From a virus: DNA of 58,919 nucleotides. This document shows, piece by piece, positions 46,044 through 53,844 of the stretch. Within the stretch, counting starts at the first letter, position 1. The number at the start of each line of letters is the position of its first letter. The notes beneath the pieces are model-generated. The model saw nothing but the letters and a program-made list of their open reading frames with translations, made no database searches and had not been told where the DNA came from. The DNA is taken from the IMG/VR virus record IMGVR_UViG_3300034283_003118, positions 1 to 58,919 of that record. The stretch is one strand, 5' to 3'. The position numbers were made by a program, and so were the translations under genes.

Positions 46044-46658
46044 CTAAAACCGTTTGGCTTTGGGAAATCCAGATTTGCTTTTTACTGGTGTGTCTGGAGT
46101 GGTATCCACACTGATGTTAATTTGTGGTTGTACATAGGGCTGCGGCGCTGGCTGTGCAACCGGTTGCGGCGTTGGTGTATATACTGGTTCACTGTAACCG
46201 GGATTTACGCCAGGGTTAGCAGGCATCTGGTTAAACTGTGGTGGTGTGTTTTGTATGGGCTGAGGGAACTGACCAGTGTTAAACTGATTGTTCTGCGGCG
46301 GCACATACTGTGGAATCAGTGGACCAGTTTTTGCGTTTGTATCCCAACTACCAGGCATTTCGGGCATTCCGCCAGTGTCGGTACCAGAAATTTTTTCCTG
46401 ACCTCGGCTCCAAGCACTAACACCAATCACAGCACCCATGGCAATATGAAACATGCCGCCACCCTGGATGGTTAGTGGTTGCCACTGTATGTAAGGTTGG
46501 TGAGTTGCTACACTATAGATTCCTAACAGAATAGGCCCTAGCATGAAATCAAATAGAACAATAATAGCATAGTTCCAGGCCATAAGTGGGCGCCAGAGTT
46601 CTTTAAGATAGCCGTCCACGCTCTTGTATTTTTCGGCTCGTCGAGCAATTAAACCCAT
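46044..46658 (-). CDS. putative holin with long Pro/Gln-rich tail
   Basis: 204 residues. Two membrane helices: I-I-V-L-F-D-F-M-L-G-P-I-L-L-G-I-Y (about 30-47) and a second around F-H-I-A-M-G-A-V-I-G-V (about 72-85), then about 110 residues rich in P, Q, N. The first half W-R-P-L-M-A-W-N resembles three-helix phage holins. Next to lipase and spanin genes, which supports a lysis role. Stop is UAG. Confidence 0.55.
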   Translation of the reverse strand: MGLIARRAEKYKSVDGYLKELWRPLMAWNYAIIVLFDFMLGPILLGIYSVATHQPYIQWQPLTIQGGGMFHIAMGAVIGVSAWSRGQEKISGTDTGGMPEMPGSWDTNAKTGPLIPQYVPPQNNQFNTGQFPQPIQNTPPQFNQMPANPGVNPGYSEPVYTPTPQPVAQPAPQPYVQPQINISVDTTPDTPVKSKSGFPKAKRF

Positions 46659-46680
46659 TGTAATTCTCCTTGTTTGAATT

Positions 46681-47469
46681 TTACCCTTGAGGCATTACTA
46701 TGCCATTCTTAAATCGTTCCAGTGCAGCCACATACTGTACCATACTGTGACTGTCCACATATCCCAGTGTATCGTCAGTGGCTGCTCTTTTCCAAGCAGT
46801 GAGACGATCCCATTCTCGGTTGAATACATTATGGTTAGGTACCACGTTACCCCAACTGTTGATGTAATGCATTTCACCAAAATGCCCGTATCCCATAAGC
46901 ACTCCAGGGCTACGAGGAACTATGTCCATATTATTGACCCAGCGATGATGTTCAATACCAGCACAAGTCAAACGACTGCCCAGCATACTAAATGCACGTG
47001 GCGCCCCATAGGTATAAAGTTTTTGTGGTTTAATCATTTCAGGATCGTGTAACATGCGCACAGCCATGATGCTGGCCATTGCTCCGCCCAGACTATGTCC
47101 AGCAAAAAACACAGGCTTATAACCATCTTCCAGGATGTGATGTTTTACTTCATCCCAAAGATTGTCCACGCTCTGGCGAAATCCTGCATGTACCATACCC
47201 AAACGAGGTTCTTTAGCGTACCAGACTTTGAGGTCAGCTATTGCATCACGTGGGTCAGATACTTCTGTTCCACGACATACCACAATGTTCTCGGTGCGAT
47301 TTTCCAAAATGTATCCCTGAGAACCATTACGATCCAGGAAAGTTACATTGGTGTACCCTAGTTTTTTAAATTGTGGACGAGCTTCTTTGGGGGCTTGATA
47401 ACACAGTCCACTTAACACTGCAAAAAACCAACTCTGTTCAGCAAAGGAAAGGTCTTTAACTCCAGGCAT
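46681..47469 (-). CDS. class 3 lipase-like alpha/beta hydrolase
   Basis: 262 residues. Nucleophile elbow F-F-A-G-H-S-L-G-G-A-M-A (G-x-S-x-G) near residue 125, and V-C-R-G-T-E-V-S-D oxyanion-type G-T motif. C-terminal His candidate in H-W-V-N or F-G-E-M-H. Fits lipase_3 phospholipases/acylglycerol lipases. Located between holin and spanins, so it may help to disrupt membranes at lysis. Confidence 0.75.
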   Translation of the reverse strand: MPGVKDLSFAEQSWFFAVLSGLCYQAPKEARPQFKKLGYTNVTFLDRNGSQGYILENRTENIVVCRGTEVSDPRDAIADLKVWYAKEPRLGMVHAGFRQSVDNLWDEVKHHILEDGYKPVFFAGHSLGGAMASIMAVRMLHDPEMIKPQKLYTYGAPRAFSMLGSRLTCAGIEHHRWVNNMDIVPRSPGVLMGYGHFGEMHYINSWGNVVPNHNVFNREWDRLTAWKRAATDDTLGYVDSHSMVQYVAALERFKNGIVMPQG

Positions 47470-47527
47470 TTTTGATCTCCTTTTGGTATATTATATTTAC
47501 ACCATTTGAGACCAAAATAGTATAGTG

Positions 47528-48118
47528 TTATTTCTTCACATACTGTGGTATCAGTTTAGCCAGCCGTTTTTTAGCACCAGCGGCTGGTTGAGTGTTATTG
47601 CTAATAGGATTGGCTGGTGGTGCAGCAGTGGGCGCGGATGCGGGTGTTTCGGCAGGTTTGGCCACAGGCGTTTCGGCAGGTTTTGTGACTGGTGTATTGG
47701 TTTGTGCAGCCTGCATCTGAGCTATTATACTGGCAGGAGGAGTTAGGCTTTCTGGATTATCCGGAACCCCATAGTAGCTCTTCAATGCGAAAATCACTGA
47801 TTTTTGTTGAGAAACATAACCGCGTATCTTGGTCATGTTAATGCTTAGAGCTTCGTAACCTTTTTCATCCAGTGCAAAAAATACTGGTTGTAATCCACTG
47901 TCTTTGATTTTTTTCATTTGTTCCTGAAAGTTGGATTCCGTAACGATTTGCCACCGCATACCGTCCAGTTGTAGTGGTGGGATAGCAGGCAGATCAATGG
48001 GTTTTCTGTCAACCGGAGCAACTTGAACTTGAACTTTGCGACTAAAACAACTACTTAGCAGCAACAGGTTTAGGCTGAGCAAGCAGGTCAGGACAAAGTG
48101 AATTGGTGATTTTGCCAT
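47528..48118 (-). CDS. outer-membrane spanin-like lipoprotein (Rz1-like)
   Basis: 196 residues. Signal with lipobox L-L-S-S-C (Cys 24). Long Pro/Ala-rich C-terminal region (A-E-T-P-V-A-K-P). The start lies inside the Rz-like gene by 68 nt, with GGAGAACGC before it, the nested arrangement typical of spanin pairs. It is longer than most Rz1 proteins, with an extra globular part (residues 50-115). Confidence 0.65.
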   Translation of the reverse strand: MAKSPIHFVLTCLLSLNLLLLSSCFSRKVQVQVAPVDRKPIDLPAIPPLQLDGMRWQIVTESNFQEQMKKIKDSGLQPVFFALDEKGYEALSINMTKIRGYVSQQKSVIFALKSYYGVPDNPESLTPPASIIAQMQAAQTNTPVTKPAETPVAKPAETPASAPTAAPPANPISNNTQPAAGAKKRLAKLIPQYVKK

Positions 48119-48545
48119 TGCGTTCTCCTTCGGATAGTGGACTGCCAGTTAATAGTTCAAAGCACCTCAATTGTTCCAACGTACCACGGTTTACTGCTCG
48201 TTCTATGGTGTCGGTTTTTTCTACCGCAGCTTTTCCTAATGTGGTTACTGCACCAGTGGCAGGGTCAGTTCTGGGTCCCAGTTTTGTTCTCATATCATCA
48301 ATACTCTGCTGGGTTCGTTGCATTGCACGATTTACTTCGCCTCTGAGCTCAGTGGCTTTTTTGATGTCTTTTTCTATCTGTTCACGTATGGCTTTTTGCT
48401 GCTCTACTTCTATTTCTTTACGAGCAATTTCAGCAGCCTGTTCTTGTAATTTTTTCTGACTGCTGCGATAATAAAGCCAAAATCCCAGCATCATGACTGC
48501 TAGTCCAACACCCACAATAGCCATTAATTTTGCTCGCATGAACAT
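48051..48545 (-). CDS. inner-membrane spanin-like protein (Rz-like)
   Basis: 164 residues. N-terminal membrane helix (L-M-A-I-V-G-V-G-L-A-V-M-M-L-G-F-W), then a charged coiled coil (residues 30-100) and the C-terminal C-F-E-L-L-T-G-S-P-L-S-E-G-E-R-N, a sequence frequent in i-spanins of marine phages. Overlaps the lipoprotein gene. Stop is UAG. Confidence 0.7.
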   Translation of the reverse strand: MFMRAKLMAIVGVGLAVMMLGFWLYYRSSQKKLQEQAAEIARKEIEVEQQKAIREQIEKDIKKATELRGEVNRAMQRTQQSIDDMRTKLGPRTDPATGAVTTLGKAAVEKTDTIERAVNRGTLEQLRCFELLTGSPLSEGERNGKITNSLCPDLLAQPKPVAAK

Positions 48546-48556
48546 AAGAGATCCTT

Positions 48557-49096
48557 TTAGATACCAGCTAGATTTTGTAATTGCTTGAGATCCTGGTCTT
48601 CCACAGGTGCAGTGGATACTGGTAACCCTGCTGCTGTTTTAAGATCATCAATGGGTTTTTGATAGCGTTTACGATATTCTTTAGGGCTCAGCGGGACAAT
48701 GTTATCAAAATTTTCTTTGGTGAAAGGCTGGTACTCTTTGTCTTTCATAAATTTGAATTTCCACTGGTTGGGATTAATACCACTGGCTGCTTTGAGATCG
48801 CTGAGTATCTTGTGTATTTTTTCATACATTGTGGTTCTTCTAGCCAGTTCCATAAACACCAGATAACGGTTGATACTGATCTCACTATTACTGATATCAG
48901 CATCCAGAACAAAATCATAACCACGTTCCAGAAAATCCACCAGGTCACTTGCAGCAACTTTGTCATCCACTGTGAAGCTGATTACACAATTTTTGTCATC
49001 ACGACTCATTTTGCTTTTGTATTCATCCACATGAATCCAATTTTGCAAAACATTTTCCAGATCGCCCACTTCAAAACTTTCAGTTAGATGTTTCAT
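48557..49096 (-). CDS. conserved hypothetical T4-like protein
   Basis: 179 residues. N-terminus M-K-H-L-T-E-S-F-E-V; D-F-V-L-D-A-D-I-S-N-S-E-I and K-F-K-F-M-K-D-K-E-Y-Q-P-F are recognisable conserved segments in T4-like phages, but no role is known to me. Overlaps the following gene (ATGA). Confidence 0.6.
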   Translation of the reverse strand: MKHLTESFEVGDLENVLQNWIHVDEYKSKMSRDDKNCVISFTVDDKVAASDLVDFLERGYDFVLDADISNSEISINRYLVFMELARRTTMYEKIHKILSDLKAASGINPNQWKFKFMKDKEYQPFTKENFDNIVPLSPKEYRKRYQKPIDDLKTAAGLPVSTAPVEDQDLKQLQNLAGI

Positions 49097-49668
49097 AATC
49101 CCAAACCTCCAGTTTGCTCTTCTCCAGCGGCTCCTTGCATTTCGTCTGATACCTGCTGATCCACTTGATCGCTGTTGACACCCTGTTTGTCCAGATCTTT
49201 CTCGTATGCAGCATCAATGTCATCCAGATCCACTGTGCTGTTTAGTACATCTGCCACACCGCGTTCAATGTCTTTGATCAAACTCTTGGGTAAATCAATG
49301 GTTACTAACCATATCTGCTTTTGTGCAATACGGGGTTTTTTAATACCAGGACGATAGTCATCAGCTGATTTAACCTCAATGGGGTACAATAACCAATCTT
49401 TGGACCACTGCACACGGGCTCCAAAGTTCAGTAATCGTTCAGCACCAGCTGGGTCTGGCATCATACCATAGGGCCACATAAACGTGCATTTTACACGATA
49501 CTTGCCAACTTCAGGCCCCTGAACCAGCTCACCAGTCTTCCAGTTCATAAAAGCATACAGATTCATTTCGTCCAGCACTCTTTCAAAATCCAATAGAGTA
49601 TTCAGAGAAGAGCTGGACATGCTCACTTGTTTTATGTTTTCAATAATTTCTTTCAGCTGAGTTGCCAT
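49093..49668 (-). CDS. conserved hypothetical T4-like protein
   Basis: 191 residues. W-P-Y-G-M-M-P-D-P-A-G-A-E-R-L and acidic C-terminal region. Late promoter TATAAATA and GGAAGG site upstream suggest a structural or assembly gene. Confidence 0.6.
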   Translation of the reverse strand: MATQLKEIIENIKQVSMSSSSLNTLLDFERVLDEMNLYAFMNWKTGELVQGPEVGKYRVKCTFMWPYGMMPDPAGAERLLNFGARVQWSKDWLLYPIEVKSADDYRPGIKKPRIAQKQIWLVTIDLPKSLIKDIERGVADVLNSTVDLDDIDAAYEKDLDKQGVNSDQVDQQVSDEMQGAAGEEQTGGLGL

Positions 49669-49686
49669 CTTTTATTGCCTTCCATT

Positions 49687-49694
49687 TATTTATA
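49687..49694 (-). promoter_or_regulatory. T4-type late promoter TATAAATA
   Basis: Exact match 18 bases before the ATG at 49668. The region 49695-49813 contains no gene; it holds the divergent start region for phoH (GGGAGG site before 49814). Confidence 0.65.
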
Positions 49695-49813
49695 CTATCT
49701 GAACGAAAAGGCATACTGTTTACTTAGTCAAAATTTTCAGCAAAAACACATTGTGGTGAATATTTTTTCATATCGCTTAAATATCATAGACATCCACTAA
49801 ATCCAGGGAGGAC

Positions 49814-50542
49814 TTGATGTCGAAGAAAAGACAGCAACAAAAAGCGGCAACTAATGCCAACAACACGATCCAATTTGATCGAGTACAGAAAAATTCCCTT
49901 AATATTGTACCTCGAAACACTGTCCAAGAGGAATATTTGGACTTGCTCATGGACCCCACTAAGTATATTGTTTTTGCAGTGGGTCCTGCAGGTACCGGCA
50001 AAACTCTCTTGGCCATGATGGCTGGCATACAAGCCTTGCGTGATGGCACAGTAAAACGATTGATATTAACCAGACCAGCCGTGGGAGTAGAGGGTGAAAG
50101 CCATGGTTATTTGCCTGGTGACCTCAATAGCAAAATGGCACCATGGACTCAACCACTGTTTGATATCATCAGAGAATGTTATGATATGAACCAAATTGAA
50201 CAAATGATCCAGAATCAAACCATTGAGCTAGCACCTCTGGCATACATGAGAGGTAGAACTTTCAAGAATGCTTGGGTAATAGCTGACGAGATGCAAAATG
50301 CCACACCTGCCCAAATGAAAATGTTGCTTACCCGCATTGGTGAAGGTAGCAAAATCATACTCACTGGTGATCTTGCACAAACTGATCGCAAAGCATCCCA
50401 AAACGGGTTGCTGGATTTTAAAACTCTAGTGTCTCAGATAGGAAAATGCCGCTTTGTGAGCGGAATTGAATTCAATTACAATCACATCGAGCGGCATCCT
50501 GCTGTTGCTGAAATTTTAAAAATTTACGGCGAAACTGTTTGA
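49814..50542 (+). CDS. phoH: PhoH-like ATPase
   Basis: 242 residues. Walker A G-P-A-G-T-G-K-T-L-L, Walker B region V-I-A-D-E-M-Q-N-A, then G-D-L-A-Q-T-D. PhoH family proteins are common in marine phages; role uncertain, RNA-associated ATPase suggested. N-terminal 20 residues are basic and Q-rich. Convergent overlap with the minus-strand gene at 50524. Confidence 0.9.
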   Translation: MMSKKRQQQKAATNANNTIQFDRVQKNSLNIVPRNTVQEEYLDLLMDPTKYIVFAVGPAGTGKTLLAMMAGIQALRDGTVKRLILTRPAVGVEGESHGYLPGDLNSKMAPWTQPLFDIIRECYDMNQIEQMIQNQTIELAPLAYMRGRTFKNAWVIADEMQNATPAQMKMLLTRIGEGSKIILTGDLAQTDRKASQNGLLDFKTLVSQIGKCRFVSGIEFNYNHIERHPAVAEILKIYGETV

Positions 50543-50943
50543 TCTGAAATAGTCTCGGTATTTGGTTCCGCTGCTGGTTGTTGTGGATGTTCAACTGGCA
50601 GCGGACCAGACGTTTCGGGTACAATTTCATTACCTTGTTCGTCAACGGCCTTGATGCCCACGGCTGCAAAGATACGATCAAAGTAAGTTTGATAGTTCTT
50701 ATAGAAATAGGCAAACACCATGTCAAAATCAGTGCCAATGCGATCAGCGACACTGCATTTCAGCATCTGCTGGCCAAAAATATCCAGCACCACGTTGTTT
50801 TCCCTGAGGTCTTTATCAGTGGGTTTGATCACGAAATTTACCGATTCGTCCCAGCGAAAATTTTCTTGGTCTAGAATATAGCCCTTTTCGCTGGTTCTTT
50901 TTGGGTCCCGAGGAACCTTGTAGTATTTTGCTAGTAGATACAT
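50524..50943 (-). CDS. hypothetical protein downstream of clamp loader
   Basis: 139 residues. V-N-F-V-I-K-P-T-D-K-D-L, F-D-M-V-F-A-Y-F-Y-K-N-Y; C-terminal acidic/Pro tail. It occupies the position of T4 gp62 (small clamp loader subunit), but no sequence likeness to gp62 can be seen. Function unknown. Confidence 0.55.
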   Translation of the reverse strand: MYLLAKYYKVPRDPKRTSEKGYILDQENFRWDESVNFVIKPTDKDLRENNVVLDIFGQQMLKCSVADRIGTDFDMVFAYFYKNYQTYFDRIFAAVGIKAVDEQGNEIVPETSGPLPVEHPQQPAAEPNTETISDQTVSP

Positions 50944-50951
50944 AGTCTTCC

Positions 50952-51881
50952 TTAATTGATTTGTCCTAATTCTGTGAACATGGCTGCTACGTTGATTTCG
51001 TGATCAGCAACCATGCTGGCGTTCACTGCTGCTTTGCGTATAATCAAAATAGCCTGATCCTGTCCCTCTGGTGTTTTGCTCCATAATTCCAGGTTCTGAT
51101 AAGCCCAGGTGATCAGTTCCTCAACATCATCTGCAGATATATTGTTGCATATCAGATTACGAGCTTCACGAATTTTACCACTCTTGAACAAGTCAGTAGC
51201 AGTGATACGATAATCCGCAGTGCCAGTATGAGCTTCTTTGCTCAACGTCAACTGGCCGTTTATGGTATTCATTTGACAAATGTTGATGCATTTTCTAAGA
51301 TCAGGAAACGTGGCTTTTACATAAGTGTCTAGAATATCTAAAGTTTGTTCAGTAAACTCCACGTTTTCATTGATAAGAATTTCTGCTATGCGTTGAGTGA
51401 ACCCAGTGATGTTGAGTTTTTCAATATGAAACCCCTGACACCGACTTTTGATAGCTGGCAAAATTTTGTGCGGAAGATTGCAGGTCAAAATAAATCTAGC
51501 CGTGTCAGCATGAGTTTCCATGATGTTTCTCAAGCCAGCCTGTGCTGGCTGACTCAAGTGATCGGCTTCTTCCAGCAAAACCACTTTGCTGGGACCAAAG
51601 GGCATAGTGCTCACGAAGTTCAAGATATTGGTTCTGATATTTTCAATACCAGTTATTGCACTGGCATTGATTTCCAACATATCATAGGGATGTATGTTTA
51701 TAGCACCAATCAATATTCTGGCCAGTGTGGTCTTGCCAGTACCTGGTCCTCCGCTAAACAACAAATGGGGGATCTGTTGATCCTGTATCCAATTTTCAAT
51801 CTGAAGTTTCTGCTGCTCACCAGCAAACACATACCCCTCAAGTGTCTTGGGGCGGTATTTTTCTACCCATAGATCTTTCAT
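50952..51881 (-). CDS. clamp loader large subunit (T4 gp44-like AAA+)
   Basis: 309 residues (T4: 319). Walker A G-G-P-G-T-G-K-T-T-L-A, Walker B V-L-L-E-E-A-D-H-L-S, sensor region R-F-I-L-T-C-N and I-K-S-R-C-Q (arginine finger SRC). Loads the gp45-type clamp. N-terminus W-V-E-K-Y-R-P-K matches RFC-box I. Confidence 0.9.
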   Translation of the reverse strand: MKDLWVEKYRPKTLEGYVFAGEQQKLQIENWIQDQQIPHLLFSGGPGTGKTTLARILIGAINIHPYDMLEINASAITGIENIRTNILNFVSTMPFGPSKVVLLEEADHLSQPAQAGLRNIMETHADTARFILTCNLPHKILPAIKSRCQGFHIEKLNITGFTQRIAEILINENVEFTEQTLDILDTYVKATFPDLRKCINICQMNTINGQLTLSKEAHTGTADYRITATDLFKSGKIREARNLICNNISADDVEELITWAYQNLELWSKTPEGQDQAILIIRKAAVNASMVADHEINVAAMFTELGQIN

Positions 51882-51907
51882 GTTCTTATTTTATATATTC
51901 CTTCTGA

Positions 51908-52135
51908 TTATCGATGTTTAAGAGTCCAGTACGCAACTGCTTGACTTATTATTTCTTTCAGTGAGGGATCTCGCTCACTATCCACCAACATATCCAACAA
52001 TTCTACCAATTGGAATTCTGTGTACTGGTTTTTATTCCAAAACGAAGAACGCCTTATTCTTATGGTTTTGCCACCATCGGGACTTTCGTATATAAGTTCT
52101 TTGAGGTGAGTGCTGCGATCGTGATGGCTATTCAT
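51908..52135 (-). CDS. small hypothetical protein
   Basis: 75 residues. I-Y-E-S-P-D-G-G-K-T-I-R-I-R-R is a recognisable segment of small phage proteins. Function unknown. Confidence 0.5.
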   Translation of the reverse strand: MNSHHDRSTHLKELIYESPDGGKTIRIRRSSFWNKNQYTEFQLVELLDMLVDSERDPSLKEIISQAVAYWTLKHR

Positions 52136-52190
52136 GTTCTATCTTATATATTATACAAGTGGCGTTGCTGAGATTTTTTGTATTAGATTT

Positions 52191-52367
52191 TCAACCCCAT
52201 CTCAATACAAACATAGTAGCATACCGCTCATTACTGGTTATCAGTGTTGGACAACCGTTTACAATATCAATTAGCCATTGTTCATGCTGATCAAAAGTTA
52301 ACACACACCAATCAACTATTTCGATTACTGAGTTGGATTTATTGGATGAGATTATATATTTTTGCAT
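52191..52367 (-). CDS. small protein, paralogue of the 52374 fragment
   Basis: 58 residues ending R-Y-A-T-M-F-V-L-R-W-G, matching Q-Y-A-T-M-F-A-L-R-W-S of the upstream fragment at protein and DNA level. Its ATG directly follows TAG CAG TAG, in frame with the upstream fragment. No ribosome site seen. Function unknown. Confidence 0.5.
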   Translation of the reverse strand: MQKYIISSNKSNSVIEIVDWCVLTFDQHEQWLIDIVNGCPTLITSNERYATMFVLRWG

Positions 52368-52373
52368 CTACTG

Positions 52374-52586
52374 CTAGCTCCATCTCAATGCAAACATGGT
52401 AGCGTATTGTTCATTATCAGTGCTTATGAACCATTCTTTGCGGCTACTTATTCCTTACCAGTCTATCCACCATGATTGTTTATCAGCAAAATTTTCACAA
52501 CACCATTCAGAAACTTCACCCAGCTTGCCTTCCCAACTGTATGCATCAAATTTTACAATTTGGTGTTTGTGCCTTATATTAGGCAC
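52374..52586 (-). pseudogene. small paralogous gene with in-frame TAA
   Basis: GTG start at 52586 overlapping the upstream stop; reads K-F-D-A-Y-S-W-E-G-K-L-G-E-V-S-E-W-C-C-E then TAA at 52455-52457, then continues in the same frame R-K-E-W-F-I-S-T-D-N-E-Q-Y-A-T-M-F-A-L-R-W-S to TAG (52374-52376). The second part matches the neighbour, so one nonsense change split it. Confidence 0.55.
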
Positions 52587-52587
52587 T

Positions 52588-53175
52588 TTACTCGGCATCG
52601 TCTGATTCATCGTCTTCGTACTCCTCAATCTCCCAAATCTCATCATCTTCGGTCTCATCATACAAACGATAGTATTGTTCGTAAGGGTTCAAAATTCGCA
52701 TGGCATAAGATGGTAAAGTTAGTGTCAGCAGCGTTATATCCGTATCCTTGTAGAATTCACTGATATAAAAGTTGTTGCCGCAAATGCCTTTAACCAGCAG
52801 GATCTTGCCCTGTTTGAGCTGATGATTTTCAACGGCTCGATTCACACTGTCTGCATACAAGGCGCCATACAAAACTCTGATGGGCGGTTTTTTATACTTG
52901 AGACGAGCAATGTCATTAGAGGTAGGTTTGGTAATTGTTGCACAATTATCTTGATCAATACGCAACACACATTTGCGAATTTTGATGCTGCCCTTGGTGT
53001 GATTGGAGTCAGGTGTTTCTTTTGTGCTCCAGGGCATTTCGCAAGAGACGTGGTTAACATAATAAGAACGCCCACGTGCCTTGATGGTCCACATTGGGAT
53101 AGTTGGGTCTTCTAAATGTTTCTTGTTGAAATGAAAAATCAGGTCATTTGCAAGTAGTTCGGTAATCTACGTCAT
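52588..53175 (-). CDS. conserved phage protein with UAG as third codon
   Basis: Reads M-T-UAG-I-T-E-L-L-A-N-D-L-I-F-H-F-N-K-K then W-T-I-K-A-R-G-R-S-Y-Y-V-N-H-V, P-W-S-T-K-E-T-P-D and an acidic tail. The ATG at 53175 has AGGAGA 6 bases upstream, and the UAG lies at 53169-53167. No ATG, GTG or TTG occurs after the UAG until M-W-T-I at 53094, which has no ribosome site and would cut 24 conserved-looking residues. Homologues I recall begin before the W-T-I-K block. A probable amber-suppressor tRNA is 200 bp upstream. Role of the family unknown. Confidence 0.7.
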
Positions 53176-53176
53176 A

Positions 53177-53374
53177 TTATTCTCCTAGTATATCAAAAAT
53201 GTTAGCGTATTGATATTTATCAATTTTTAACCCTTCCCAAGACCATTCAAATACTGTTCGTTTATAACACCATTCTAACCACACACGCTTTTTAGAAATA
53301 GTAGTGACAGGGTACCATGCGAACCATTTATTCCATTCAGTTACACAGCCATGATAGCTTGATAAATCATACAT
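53177..53374 (-). CDS. small hypothetical W-rich protein
   Basis: 65 residues with W-N-K-W-F-A-W-Y-P and V-F-E-W-S-W-E-G. Same W-rich character as other small proteins here. Its end carries the AGGAGA site of the UAG-containing gene. Confidence 0.5.
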   Translation of the reverse strand: MYDLSSYHGCVTEWNKWFAWYPVTTISKKRVWLEWCYKRTVFEWSWEGLKIDKYQYANIFDILGE

Positions 53375-53383
53375 AAAAATAGT

Positions 53384-53457
53384 TGGTGCGCCCGGTGGGA
53401 CTCGAACCCACGTCCCGGGGTTTTAGAGGCCCTGCTACACCCTACAGCTTCGGGCGC
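53384..53457 (-). tRNA. tRNA, probable anticodon CUA (amber suppressor), CCA encoded
   Basis: 74 nt. Acceptor GCGCCCG/CGGGCGC 7 bp, discriminator A, encoded CCA; T arm GTGGG-TTCGAGT-CCCAC perfect; variable loop GGGAC. D stem GCTG/TAGC with a short loop TAGGGTG. Anticodon arm AGGGC-CTCTAAA-ACCCC: three G-C pairs flanked by A-C and C-A mismatches. With U33 in place, the anticodon is CUA, which reads UAG. The D arm lacks a base relative to canonical tRNA, so a degenerate tRNA cannot be excluded. Next gene upstream is the macro-like gene. Confidence 0.75.
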
Positions 53458-53467
53458 ACTTTAAATT

Positions 53468-53842
53468 TTATTGCCAATCCAGTGGCAAAATCAAGTTGGG
53501 AGGCGGAGCATGAAACAAAGCTCGGATATAAGCCTCAGGATAATCAGCTAGCCCGCAACCCACTTTGGTCAGCAAAAACGTCAATTGAGGATTTTGGTAA
53601 CAAAACTCGTACAGCTTGATTACGGATGCTGCAAGTTCCTCCCAAGTGAGTTGATCCAACCTTCCGTTAAGTGTGGGGAAAGCATAACACTGTCCGGTTA
53701 ACCCCTTGCCTACTCCCAACTCAGCACCCCATTGGCGATGTGCCTGCAGGGCGGCGCCTGCACCATGCCGCCCTGCCGTATTGGAACCGAACACAAAGAT
53801 TTCGTTCGGTTCCAGCTGAGTGATTACTTCAGCTTGAGGCAT
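53468..53842 (-). CDS. macro-domain-like protein (phage A1S_2505 type)
   Basis: 124 residues. I-F-V-F-G-S-N-T-A-G-R-H-G-A-G-A-A-L-Q-A and G-V-G-K-G-L-T-G-Q-C-Y-A-F-P, followed by K-V-G-C-G-L-A. These resemble the ADP-ribose-binding loops of macro domains. May bind or remove ADP-ribose. Two bases from rIIB-like gene. Confidence 0.75.
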   Translation of the reverse strand: MPQAEVITQLEPNEIFVFGSNTAGRHGAGAALQAHRQWGAELGVGKGLTGQCYAFPTLNGRLDQLTWEELAASVIKLYEFCYQNPQLTFLLTKVGCGLADYPEAYIRALFHAPPPNLILPLDWQ

Positions 53843-53844
53843 TG

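Noticed and set aside
53383-53619. Plus-strand open frame across the tRNA
   Set aside because: It is the complement of the tRNA and of the macro-like gene; the L-E-P-T-S-R-type sequence is the usual false translation of a tRNA.
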